A stretch of DNA of 5,125 nt, from assembly GCA_900553335.1 (NCBI GenBank), contig USCU01000098.1, positions 1-5,125 on the forward strand, in the 5' to 3' direction. Within the stretch, counting starts at the first letter, position 1; the number at the start of each line of letters is the position of its first letter. The notes under the pieces were generated by a model that had not been told where the DNA came from, ran no database searches, and was given only the letters and a program-made list of their open reading frames with translations. The translations under genes were made by a program, and so were the position numbers. Below are positions 1-4,316 of the stretch, piece after piece. The stretch is from an uncultured Ruminococcus sp. (GTDB lineage Bacteria; Bacillota; Clostridia; Oscillospirales; Ruminococcaceae).

Positions 1-135
1 AAGACGTTCACAATCCTTTTCGCTGTCGCCTATTCCTACGCCAAACAGCACAAGATATCCCTTTGAAATATCTCCGACTACTTTTCCATCGACCTCGACT
101 GACGCCGATAAAACTCTTTGTATTACAATTTTCAA
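1..135 (-). CDS. dtd: D-aminoacyl-tRNA deacylase, N-terminal part (runs off the window)
   Basis: Dtd removes D-amino acids, classically D-Tyr, wrongly attached to tRNA, in the cytoplasm. The 45 visible residues begin [18 protein letters not shown] and continue through [13 protein letters not shown]. They match the conserved Dtd N-terminus: the [KR]xVxQRVxxASVxVDG strand region followed by the G-x-LVLxGV segment. The start chosen is the TTG at 133-135, with GGAG 8 nt upstream. In-frame ATG codons at 151-153 and 160-162 would add residues absent from the family, and they sit at or upstream of the predicted transcript start. This is host chromosome, divergent from the tRNA gene. The C-terminal part is outside the window. 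Confidence 0.88.
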   Translation of the reverse strand, partial: MKIVIQRVLSASVEVDGKVVGDISKGYLVLFGVGIGDSEKDCERL

Positions 136-160
136 AATATCATCTCCAAGCATTTTTTTC

Positions 161-190
161 ATTGTAACACGCTGTCTTTACGCTTGCCAA
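161..190 (-). promoter_or_regulatory. Probable promoter of dtd
   Basis: Read leftward, a TTGGCA -35 (185-190) and a TACAAT -10 (161-166) are separated by 18 bp, each one base from the sigma-A consensus. Transcription would start near 154, giving a leader of about 19 nt before the TTG start. This supports the TTG over the upstream ATGs. Confidence 0.6.
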
Positions 191-232
191 ATTTTTGGAA
201 TTTACCGCTTAGATGAAATTTTACTTTTTGTC

Positions 233-261
233 TTGACAAACAACTTTAAAAATGCTATCAT
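233..261 (+). promoter_or_regulatory. Promoter of tRNA-Ser
   Basis: TTGACA (233-238), a 17-bp spacer and TATCAT (256-261) form a near-perfect sigma-A promoter. Its predicted start, near 268, is only a few bases upstream of the mature tRNA 5' end. Confidence 0.85.
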
Positions 262-273
262 ATATAAGTTATT

Positions 274-366
274 GGAGAAGTCGCCTAGTCCGGTTTATGG
301 CGCACGACTGGAACTCGTGTATGGGTTTGTAGCTCATCGAGGGTTCGAATCCCTCCTTCTCCGCCA
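274..366 (+). tRNA. tRNA-Ser(GGA), with encoded CCA
   Basis: A full class II tRNA can be folded by eye. The acceptor stem GGAGAAG (274-280) pairs with CTTCTCC (356-362). The anticodon stem is CACGA/TCGTG (303-307/315-319) with loop CTGGAAC, giving anticodon GGA (310-312), which reads UCC and UCU. A long variable arm follows (ATGGG/CTCAT, about 321-337). The T arm is GAGGG/CCCTC around TTCGAAT (339-355). Discriminator G363 and an encoded CCA (364-366) complete it. The long variable arm and G73 are serine tRNA identity elements. An integrase gene begins just beyond, so this tRNA's 3' end is the likely integration target. Confidence 0.97.
339..366 (+). other. Probable attachment-site core (attL) at the tRNA-Ser 3' end
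   Basis: Tyrosine integrases commonly use the T arm and acceptor 3' half of a tRNA gene as the core site. Here an integrase gene points at the tRNA and ends 53 bp from its CCA. The tRNA is intact, as expected when the element carries a copy of the 3' end that restores it. The partner repeat (attR) is outside the window, so exact core borders cannot be set. Confidence 0.45.
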
Positions 367-374
367 AATATGCA

Positions 375-405
375 AAAACGCCCTATTTTAGGGCGTTTTA
401 TTTTT
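375..405. terminator. Bidirectional intrinsic terminator between tRNA-Ser and int
   Basis: AAAACGCCCTA (375-385) pairs perfectly with TAGGGCGTTTT (389-399). A T-rich tail follows on the + strand, and GTTTTTGC follows on the - strand. It can therefore end tRNA transcription rightward and int transcription leftward. The int stop codon is 20 bp away. Confidence 0.85.
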
Positions 406-418
406 GCTTACACGTTTT

Positions 419-1549
419 TTACACGATTTTATTCAAAATTTGTACTGCTCGTTCTTCTTCTCGTGGATATAAATGCGAATAGGTTTCCCATGTCATACTG
501 ATTTTTGCATGTCCTAAACGCCTTGCAACTTCCTGTATGTTTATCCCCTCGTTTGCCAAAAGGGAAGCATGAGAGTGCCGAAAATCATGCACACGGATTA
601 TTTTTACTTCAGCTTGATCGGCGTATCGCTTAAGTTCATTTTGGATGCTGGTATCTCTTAGCGCTTTTGTGCCTCCGCATATCAAATAGCTGTCGTTAAA
701 TCCGTCCATTGACTGACAACGTTTGTAATGTTCATCTAATACATTTTTTAGCGGTTTAGGGATTTGTATAGTCCTTATGCTGCTTTTGTTTTTAGGTGGC
801 GTTATCCGGTCAGCTCCTTTTAATTTTTGCGCTAGGCTTTTGGTTATGATTATATAGTCATCCATTATGTCCATCCATTGCAGGGCGTGTATTTCCCCTT
901 TTCTCATGCCTGTATAAAACGCTATGTTAAAAAATACATAGTAATGCCATTTGTGCATATAGCCCTCATTTTCGCTCTGTATGGCGTTTTCTCTTGCTGC
1001 TTGGATAAATGCTTTAAATTCTTCTGCGGTGTAATACTGCATCTCTTTTTTTATTTCTAGGGGCGCTTTAAAATTGCCGACAAGTGACAATGGATTTTTC
1101 GGTATGTATTCCAGTTTGACAGCATAATTCAACATTGCACAAAACGCACCGTATATATTTTGTCTTGTGACTATTGACAATCCCAGCTCTTCAATTTTTT
1201 GCTTCCATTCCTGCAATTTTGGGGCTGTTAATTTATCTATTCTCGTTTCGCCGAGATGAGGTATAACATACCTTTTTATAGTACGGCTCGCCGTATCAAG
1301 CGTTGTTTCCCTTACCTCGTGACGCTTTGCTTTTATGTACTCCTCGTACAGATCGTTGACTGTCATTCTTGCCGTAGGTGTTTCTTCTTTCAGGCTGTAG
1401 TTCAATTCACGCTCTAGTTGCTTGGCATCTTCCAGTCCGTAGGCTACCCTGTCGATCTGTTTAGCCACATTAAAATTATCTATGTAATTTACACGCACAC
1501 GGTATTTTTGCTTACCGTCTTTCTTGCCTTTCATTTTATAAATCGGCAT
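419..1549 (-). CDS. int: Tyrosine-type site-specific integrase
   Basis: A 376-aa phage/ICE integrase that recombines attP with the chromosomal attB and, with an excisionase, excises the element. The layout is standard. Residues about 1-50 form an arm-type DNA-binding domain rich in beta strands (KMKGKKDGKQKYRVRVNYI). Residues about 60-160 form the helical core-binding domain. The catalytic domain follows, with R216 (TGMRKGE), a Lys in PPKNKSS (about 253-255), H321 and R324 (HDFRHSHAS), H347 (RRLGHAK) and nucleophile Y357 (TWETYSH). All key residues are present and length is normal, so it is probably active. The start is the ATG at 1547-1549, preceded by AGGAGG; an in-frame ATG nine codons upstream has no such site. 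It is the last gene of the leftward module and adjoins its tRNA target. Confidence 0.96.
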   Translation of the reverse strand: MPIYKMKGKKDGKQKYRVRVNYIDNFNVAKQIDRVAYGLEDAKQLERELNYSLKEETPTARMTVNDLYEEYIKAKRHEVRETTLDTASRTIKRYVIPHLGETRIDKLTAPKLQEWKQKIEELGLSIVTRQNIYGAFCAMLNYAVKLEYIPKNPLSLVGNFKAPLEIKKEMQYYTAEEFKAFIQAARENAIQSENEGYMHKWHYYVFFNIAFYTGMRKGEIHALQWMDIMDDYIIITKSLAQKLKGADRITPPKNKSSIRTIQIPKPLKNVLDEHYKRCQSMDGFNDSYLICGGTKALRDTSIQNELKRYADQAEVKIIRVHDFRHSHASLLANEGINIQEVARRLGHAKISMTWETYSHLYPREEERAVQILNKIV

Positions 1550-1565
1550 AAAAATCCTCCTATTC

Positions 1566-1594
1566 TTGACATACAAAATTTGATGTGTTAAAAT
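1566..1594 (+). promoter_or_regulatory. Rightward promoter in the int leader, driving a candidate small RNA
   Basis: TTGACA (1566-1571), exactly 17 bp, then TAAAAT (1589-1594): the -35 is perfect and the -10 is one base off consensus. It points away from int and toward a structured, ORF-free stretch ending in a strong terminator. Predicted start is about 1600-1602. The -35 lies just upstream of the int ribosome binding site, so polymerase here could also interfere with int expression. Confidence 0.7.
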
Positions 1595-1670
1595 AAAAGG
1601 GCAGAATTAGCCCCTTAACTCCTTTTACTGGAGATTTACAACGTTCATAAATTGGTTAATTCGCTTGCCC
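1590..1670 (-). promoter_or_regulatory. Possible leftward terminator or attenuator in front of int
   Basis: In leftward RNA, GGGCA-AGC-GAATTAACC (1670-1654) can pair with GGCTAATTC-TGCCC (1612-1599) with one A-C mismatch. It is followed directly by TTTTATTTT (1598-1590). An upstream hairpin (1696-1667, two A-C mismatch pairs) competes for the same GGGC. This is the geometry of an attenuator that could limit read-through from the repressor operon into int. The loop is long (about 40 nt) and the T-run also forms the -10 of the opposing promoter, so it may be incidental. Confidence 0.3.
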
Positions 1671-1704
1671 TTTCGGTGCGCCAACACCGGGAGGGCGTTT
1701 TTGT
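1599..1704 (+). ncRNA. Candidate structured small RNA, possibly antisense to the int leader
   Basis: No known RNA family is recognised. Between the promoter at 1566-1594 and the terminator at 1667-1702 there is no ATG-initiated frame. An outer helix pairs GGGCA (1599-1603) with TGCCC (1666-1670), and GAATTAGCC (1604-1612) with GGTTAATTC (1654-1662), leaving a GCT bulge. Inside are two weaker hairpins, CTCC/GGAG (1619-1633) and ATTTA/TAAAT (1634-1652), forming a three-way junction. The helix includes a G-U pair that would be an A-C mismatch in leftward RNA, so rightward RNA folds better. GCCC (1667-1670) is shared with the terminator stem, so the two folds compete. Any int message starting right of this point would be complementary to it. 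Confidence 0.5.
1667..1702 (+). terminator. Intrinsic terminator, rightward
   Basis: GCCCTTTCGGTG (1667-1678) pairs over 12 bp with CACCGGGAGGGC (1685-1696) around a CGCCAA loop, followed by GTTTTTGTTTT. Two of the pairs are U-G in rightward RNA and would be A-C mismatches leftward. The T-run is only on the + strand, so the direction is clear. It lies just beyond the 3' end of the leftward lipoprotein gene and ends the candidate small RNA. Confidence 0.85.
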
Positions 1705-1717
1705 TTTATATTTATAA

Positions 1718-2455
1718 TTATAACAACGATTCGTATTCAGGAGTGCAGAATGTAGTAGACATGCTGTCAATACTCCAGTCCATTACTATCGTCTGATTCT
1801 GCAAATGCCATACTGTTTTTATGGAAAAATCACCTAGTCCAAACGCTTCATTCCACATTGCTTTTTGATTTTTATATTCTTCGTCGTTCCATGTAATCGT
1901 TTGAGATTCCCATGCTCCGTATTTTGCTTTTATTATATCCCTATATGTAACATAATAATCATAATACAATGCAGGATCGTAAGCATCAGTTATTTCATCC
2001 AACATCACCAAATATGCTTTTAGTTTTTCATCTTCATACAAATAAACATAATCAACATAACTATCACTAAGACTATAATAATCCTTATCCATTTGGGCAT
2101 ATACAATTCCACTACCGCCATCAAGATCAGTTGAACTTCTTGTATCCTTCTGTTCGACTTTTCTCTTATTCATATTCCACGTTATTCCATCCGGCACAAC
2201 TAAATAATCAGTATTGAACAAGTAATCAAACGTATACATGGTTTCAGGGGTTGTGGTTGTAGTCGTAGTTGTGGTTTTTTTAGTTGTTGTAGTTTGCTTT
2301 TTAGTCGTTGTTGTAGTCGTAGTCGGCTCGGCTGTAGTGCTTGTAGTAGTCGTAGATGTTGTTGTACTACTCTCCGAGCTGCCTTTATCATTGTCGCACG
2401 CACTGAACGACAGTACACATACTGCTGCTAAAACGATTGCTAATAACTTTTTCAT
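1718..2455 (-). CDS. Thr-rich-linker lipoprotein, unknown function
   Basis: The 245-aa product begins MKKLLAIVLAAVCVLSFSAC. This is a type II signal peptide with a lipobox ending at Cys20, so it should be lipid-anchored outside the membrane. Residues about 26-70 are a Ser/Thr-rich linker (runs of 7, 4 and 9 Thr with Lys), which would hold the rest away from the membrane. Residues about 71-245 form a Tyr/Trp/Asp-rich domain. It includes a GITWNMNKRKVEQ segment that weakly recalls the start of small BamE/SmpA-like repeats; this is a resemblance only. The start is the ATG at 2453-2455 with GGGAG upstream; an ATG ten codons earlier is less likely. Its place between int and the immunity genes suggests lysogenic conversion or superinfection exclusion (inference). 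No clear promoter was found; TATTAT (2507-2512, leftward) has only a weak -35. Confidence 0.85.
   Translation of the reverse strand: MKKLLAIVLAAVCVLSFSACDNDKGSSESSTTTSTTTTSTTAEPTTTTTTTKKQTTTTKKTTTTTTTTTPETMYTFDYLFNTDYLVVPDGITWNMNKRKVEQKDTRSSTDLDGGSGIVYAQMDKDYYSLSDSYVDYVYLYEDEKLKAYLVMLDEITDAYDPALYYDYYVTYRDIIKAKYGAWESQTITWNDEEYKNQKAMWNEAFGLGDFSIKTVWHLQNQTIVMDWSIDSMSTTFCTPEYESLL
2249..2365 (-). repeat. Imperfect Thr-codon repeat tract
   Basis: Thr codons (ACT, ACA, ACC, ACG), broken by Ser, Lys, Gln and Ala-Glu-Pro, encode the linker at residues 31-69 of the lipoprotein. Codon choice is mixed, so this is not a pure microsatellite, but length variation between strains would be expected. Confidence 0.8.
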
Positions 2456-2548
2456 AAAATTTCTCCCTTCGACATTTTCCGACATCGTATCATCAAAAAA
2501 TGCCTTATAATATATTTTGTAACAGCGTAGGAGAAATCTCTACGTTAT

Positions 2549-2590
2549 CGCCTTGACAGTATTCGCAGTACTGTCGGGGCGTTTTGTTTT
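2549..2590 (+). terminator. Intrinsic terminator, rightward
   Basis: CGCCTTGACAGTA (2549-2561) pairs over 13 bp with TACTGTCGGGGCG (2569-2581), then TTTTGTTTT. Two internal pairs are U-G in rightward RNA but A-C in leftward RNA, and no T-run exists on the other side. The T-run overlaps the stop codon of the leftward lipoprotein gene at 2589. A short hairpin (2526-2544) precedes it. Confidence 0.8.
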
Positions 2591-2996
2591 ATTCCTTGTA
2601 ATATTTATCTCTTATTTCGATTATATCATCTGTTTCACCTGCAAACAAATCATACTCAAAACTATGTATTTCCACTTCTTGAAAAAGCCAATATTCTTCT
2701 GCTGTCAATGCTGCTGCCTTCTTGCGTGGATCATCGCCAGTATAAACAACTTCCTCATCCTTAGTGCTATTTTTAAGACTTTCAACACGAGATTCAAGCA
2801 TATCCAACTTTTCTTCAGCTTCGCTTTTGGTGATGTCTGCATTCAAATAGTCATTTGCAACCTTTCCTAAAACATTTTTTATATCCGCAAGCTCACTTTC
2901 AACTTTACTTAGTTCTTGGCTATCATCGTCACTCTCGCACCCTGTAAAAGAAAATAGCATAATTGCTGATAATAAAATTAATAGTGGTTTTTTCAT
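2589..2996 (-). CDS. Small coiled-coil lipoprotein, unknown function
   Basis: The 135-aa product begins MKKPLLILLSAIMLFSFTGC, a type II signal peptide with a good lipobox (FTGC, Cys20) followed by an acidic ESDDD stretch. Residues about 27-77 are a heptad-like, charged helix (SKVESELADIKNVLGKVAND ... EAEEKLDMLESRVESLKN) likely to form a coiled coil. The rest is acidic, with HSFEYDLFAGETDDIIEIRD near the end. A predicted site (AGGA, about 9 nt before ATG) supports the start. It is leftward, 30 bp downstream of immA and about 134 bp upstream of the larger lipoprotein gene. The two lipoproteins share signal-peptide style but not sequence. A role in excluding related phages is plausible from position only. 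Confidence 0.83.
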   Translation of the reverse strand: MKKPLLILLSAIMLFSFTGCESDDDSQELSKVESELADIKNVLGKVANDYLNADITKSEAEEKLDMLESRVESLKNSTKDEEVVYTGDDPRKKAAALTAEEYWLFQEVEIHSFEYDLFAGETDDIIEIRDKYYKE

Positions 2997-3016
2997 ATGT
3001 ACTCTTCCTTAACTAT

Positions 3017-3046
3017 CCTCGCTGAGCTACTCAGCGAGGTTTTTTT
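3017..3046 (+). terminator. Intrinsic terminator, rightward, overlapping the immA stop codon
   Basis: CCTCGCTGAG (3017-3026) and CTCAGCGAGG (3030-3039) form a perfect 10-bp stem with a 3-nt loop, followed by seven T. The loop bases are the immA stop codon read on the other strand. In the leftward direction the hairpin has no T-run, but it could still act as a 3' stabiliser of immA mRNA. Confidence 0.85.
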
Positions 3047-3602
3047 GTTCGTTTATAAATTTCTCAAAATTTCTATATACTTGCCGTTCTAACGGACTTA
3101 GCAAAAACCTATTTCGTTTATATAACACTTCCATTCGATCAGCTCGTATCTCTGATGCCTCGTGGGAAATATCGCAAAGTTGTGCAATTTTCTCAGGCGT
3201 ATGCACATCTAATGCCCATAGCACACATGCAGGAGCAAGCAGCCTAGAAGCAAATATATCCGCCTCAGTTTCTTCCTCTTTTTTTAATTCAAATGTCCGT
3301 GTATAAACGCCGCTGTTGTTTAATTTGTGACCTAAAACAATATGTCCTAGTTCGTGTGCTACAGTAAACCTACATCTTTGCTTAGACTCTGCATCATTGT
3401 AAACAATTTGCCATTGATCATTTAATAAATAGCTCTTTCCGCTCTCTTTAGACGCGAGCTTATGGGCTGTGCTGTCTTTTATAACTTTTATGCCTAAGGT
3501 TTTAGCTATCCCTAAGACCTTTACAGGCAACGAAGTTATATTGTAATCAATTAAACATTGCCACGCTGAATCCCTTGCGTTTTTATATTTAGCATAAATC
3601 AA
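3027..3602 (-). CDS. immA: ImmA/IrrE-family metallopeptidase (anti-repressor protease)
   Basis: A 191-aa zinc metallopeptidase of the ImmA/IrrE family. The zinc-binding helix reads HELGHIVLGH (H83, E84, H87) and the expected downstream acidic ligand lies in ETEADIFASRLL (E113). The N-terminus IYAKYKNARDSAWQCLID and the ITSLPVKVLGIAKTLGI segment are typical of the family. In ICEBs1 the homologue cleaves the repressor ImmR upon DNA damage or quorum signals; the same role is inferred here from adjacency to the repressor. The start chosen is TTG at 3600-3602, with GAGGTGAT upstream and a family-like N-terminus. Another in-frame TTG at 3671 overlaps the repressor stop but has a cramped ribosome site and adds 23 unusual residues. 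Transcription is with the repressor from 4154-4182. Confidence 0.9.
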   Translation of the reverse strand: MIYAKYKNARDSAWQCLIDYNITSLPVKVLGIAKTLGIKVIKDSTAHKLASKESGKSYLLNDQWQIVYNDAESKQRCRFTVAHELGHIVLGHKLNNSGVYTRTFELKKEEETEADIFASRLLAPACVLWALDVHTPEKIAQLCDISHEASEIRADRMEVLYKRNRFLLSPLERQVYRNFEKFINEQKNLAE

Positions 3603-3667
3603 AAATATCACCTCATTAAGGATTCTACCCTCAATGAGATTGTTTATTTGTTTTGTTTTAGATAAAA

Positions 3668-4132
3668 TCAAAAATCCTCATCTGTTTCAGGTGCATTGAT
3701 TAATTTTTCGTATTCTTCTCTTGTCATTTCTTCGTATCTTATCGGCGTTTGACCGTCAACGCTTCGAGCTGCCGTTAGCACTTTTATTGTTTCAGGTTTA
3801 CTTTCAGCTGTGCAACGGTTGTATTCTATATCTAAAGCAGTATCAATTAGTTCTTTACCGTACTCATCAAGGGTGCGGTATTTTTTTATATGTTGTCTTT
3901 CGTTAAAGGTAAACTTTTCTTCCTCCATATCGTTAATATTGTCTTGAAATAAATAATTAGCATCTGTTTTTAAAACTTCAAACAATTTTGTCATATTTTC
4001 TATTTTAGGATAGCTAAACCCCGATTCATAATTGCCTATTGCACCTTTCGAAACACCTAAAAGCCTAGCAAGTTCTTCTTGCGTAATGTTAATTTCTTCT
4101 CGGCGTTCTTTAATTCTGCTTCCGATTGACAC
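3668..4132 (-). CDS. XRE/Cro-CI family lysogeny repressor (ImmR-like)
   Basis: A 154-aa repressor. Residues about 5-61 are a helix-turn-helix domain (RIKERREEINITQEELARLL, then GVSKGAIGNYESGFSYPKIENM). A short C-terminal region follows with NERQHIKKYRTLDEYGKELI and a tail containing AARSVDGQTP. No S24/LexA-type protease domain is present, so RecA-driven self-cleavage is unlikely. Inactivation would instead depend on the adjacent ImmA-type peptidase (family knowledge applied by context). The start is GTG at 4130-4132, with GGAGGTGAT seven bases away. It is transcribed from its own promoter (4154-4182) and faces the early genes across a shared control region with several operator-like sites, so autoregulation is likely. 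Confidence 0.92.
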   Translation of the reverse strand: MSIGSRIKERREEINITQEELARLLGVSKGAIGNYESGFSYPKIENMTKLFEVLKTDANYLFQDNINDMEEEKFTFNERQHIKKYRTLDEYGKELIDTALDIEYNRCTAESKPETIKVLTAARSVDGQTPIRYEEMTREEYEKLINAPETDEDF

Positions 4133-4153
4133 GAAATCACCTCCAACACAAAC

Positions 4154-4182
4154 ATTTTAACTTAATATACAGTAAAAGTCAA
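4154..4182 (-). promoter_or_regulatory. Leftward promoter of the repressor-immA operon
   Basis: Read leftward, TTGACT (4177-4182) and TAAAAT (4154-4159) are separated by 17 bp, each one base from consensus. Transcription would start near 4147, giving a leader of about 15 nt that carries the GGAGGTGAT site. Confidence 0.82.
4168..4182 (-). promoter_or_regulatory. Weak operator-like site over the repressor -35
   Basis: Read leftward, TTGACTTTTACTGTA matches the best operator-like site (4256-4270) at 11 of 15 positions, including the whole right half TACTGTA. It covers the -35 box, which would allow autorepression. The left half is degenerate and partly dictated by the -35 itself. Confidence 0.35.
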
Positions 4183-4190
4183 TACAAAAG

Positions 4191-4205
4191 TACAGCATAA
4201 TTGAG
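4191..4205 (-). promoter_or_regulatory. Operator-like site upstream of the repressor promoter
   Basis: Read leftward, CTCAATTATGCTGTA fits the CTCAG-N5-CTGTA pattern with one mismatch in the ten half-site bases. It lies nine bases upstream of the repressor -35. Confidence 0.5.
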
Positions 4206-4223
4206 ATTTTTGTAATAATTCAC

Positions 4224-4255
4224 AAAAATACATACCTCGTTTTGTATACATTTTT
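4224..4255. repeat. AT-rich inverted repeat in the control region
   Basis: AAAAATACATAC (4224-4235) and GTATACATTTTT (4244-4255) are inverted repeats matching at 10 of 12 positions around CTCGTTTT. It lies between the two divergent promoters and abuts the first operator-like site. Its sequence differs from the CTCAG sites, so it may bind a different protein such as the Cro-like regulator. A second, shorter AT dyad (TTTTTGT/ACAAAAA, 4207-4228) overlaps its left edge. Confidence 0.45.
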
Positions 4256-4270
4256 CTCAGTATTACTGTA
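4256..4270 (+). promoter_or_regulatory. Operator-like site 1
   Basis: CTCAGTATTACTGTA, of the CTCAG-N5-CTGAG type, contains the palindrome CAGTATTACTG. It ends eight bases before the -35 of the rightward promoter. Confidence 0.65.
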
Positions 4271-4278
4271 ATTTTCTA

Positions 4279-4307
4279 TTGACAACTCAGTTATATTGTG
4301 GTATCAT
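4279..4307 (+). promoter_or_regulatory. Rightward early promoter (PR-like)
   Basis: TTGACA (4279-4284), a 17-bp spacer and TATCAT (4302-4307) form a strong promoter with predicted start near 4314, about 43 nt before the first early gene. The spacer is almost filled by an operator-like site, with further sites on both sides, so repression by the lysogeny repressor is expected. Confidence 0.87.
4286..4300 (+). promoter_or_regulatory. Operator-like site 2, inside the promoter spacer
   Basis: CTCAGTTATATTGTG lies between the -35 and -10 and starts 30 bp after site 1. A protein bound here would block RNA polymerase directly. Confidence 0.62.
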
Positions 4308-4316
4308 GCATGTATA

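Noticed and set aside
878..1060. Open frame on the + strand inside int (60 aa)
   Set aside because: Entirely antisense to a well-supported integrase, with no ribosome site and a Cys/Phe-rich composition typical of a shadow frame.
1566..1602. Promoter at 1566-1594 serving a rightward protein gene
   Set aside because: No ATG frame or ribosome site follows before the terminator, and the next + strand sequence is antisense to the lipoprotein gene.
2249..2365. Possible CRISPR-like or tandem DNA repeat
   Set aside because: It is an in-frame low-complexity Thr tract with no constant repeat unit or spacers.
2200..2418. Second leftward frame (72 aa, Gln/Leu/Arg-rich) within the lipoprotein gene
   Set aside because: It is the shifted reading of the Thr-codon tract and shares its bases with a gene that has a clear signal peptide.
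2238..2510. Open frame on the + strand encoding long Val runs (90 aa)
   Set aside because: The Val runs are the complement of the Thr-codon tract of the lipoprotein; no ribosome site.
2553..2870. Open frame on the + strand opposite the small lipoprotein (105 aa, Phe/Cys-rich)
   Set aside because: It starts inside the rightward terminator hairpin and is antisense to a gene with a good lipobox and ribosome site.
3603..3671. N-terminal extension of immA to the TTG overlapping the repressor stop
   Set aside because: The ribosome site is too close, the added residues are not family-like, and the TTG at 3600-3602 has GAGGTGAT and gives a typical ImmA N-terminus. Translational coupling is still possible.
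3721..3906. Open frame on the + strand opposite the repressor (61 aa)
   Set aside because: Shadow of the repressor gene, with no ribosome site.
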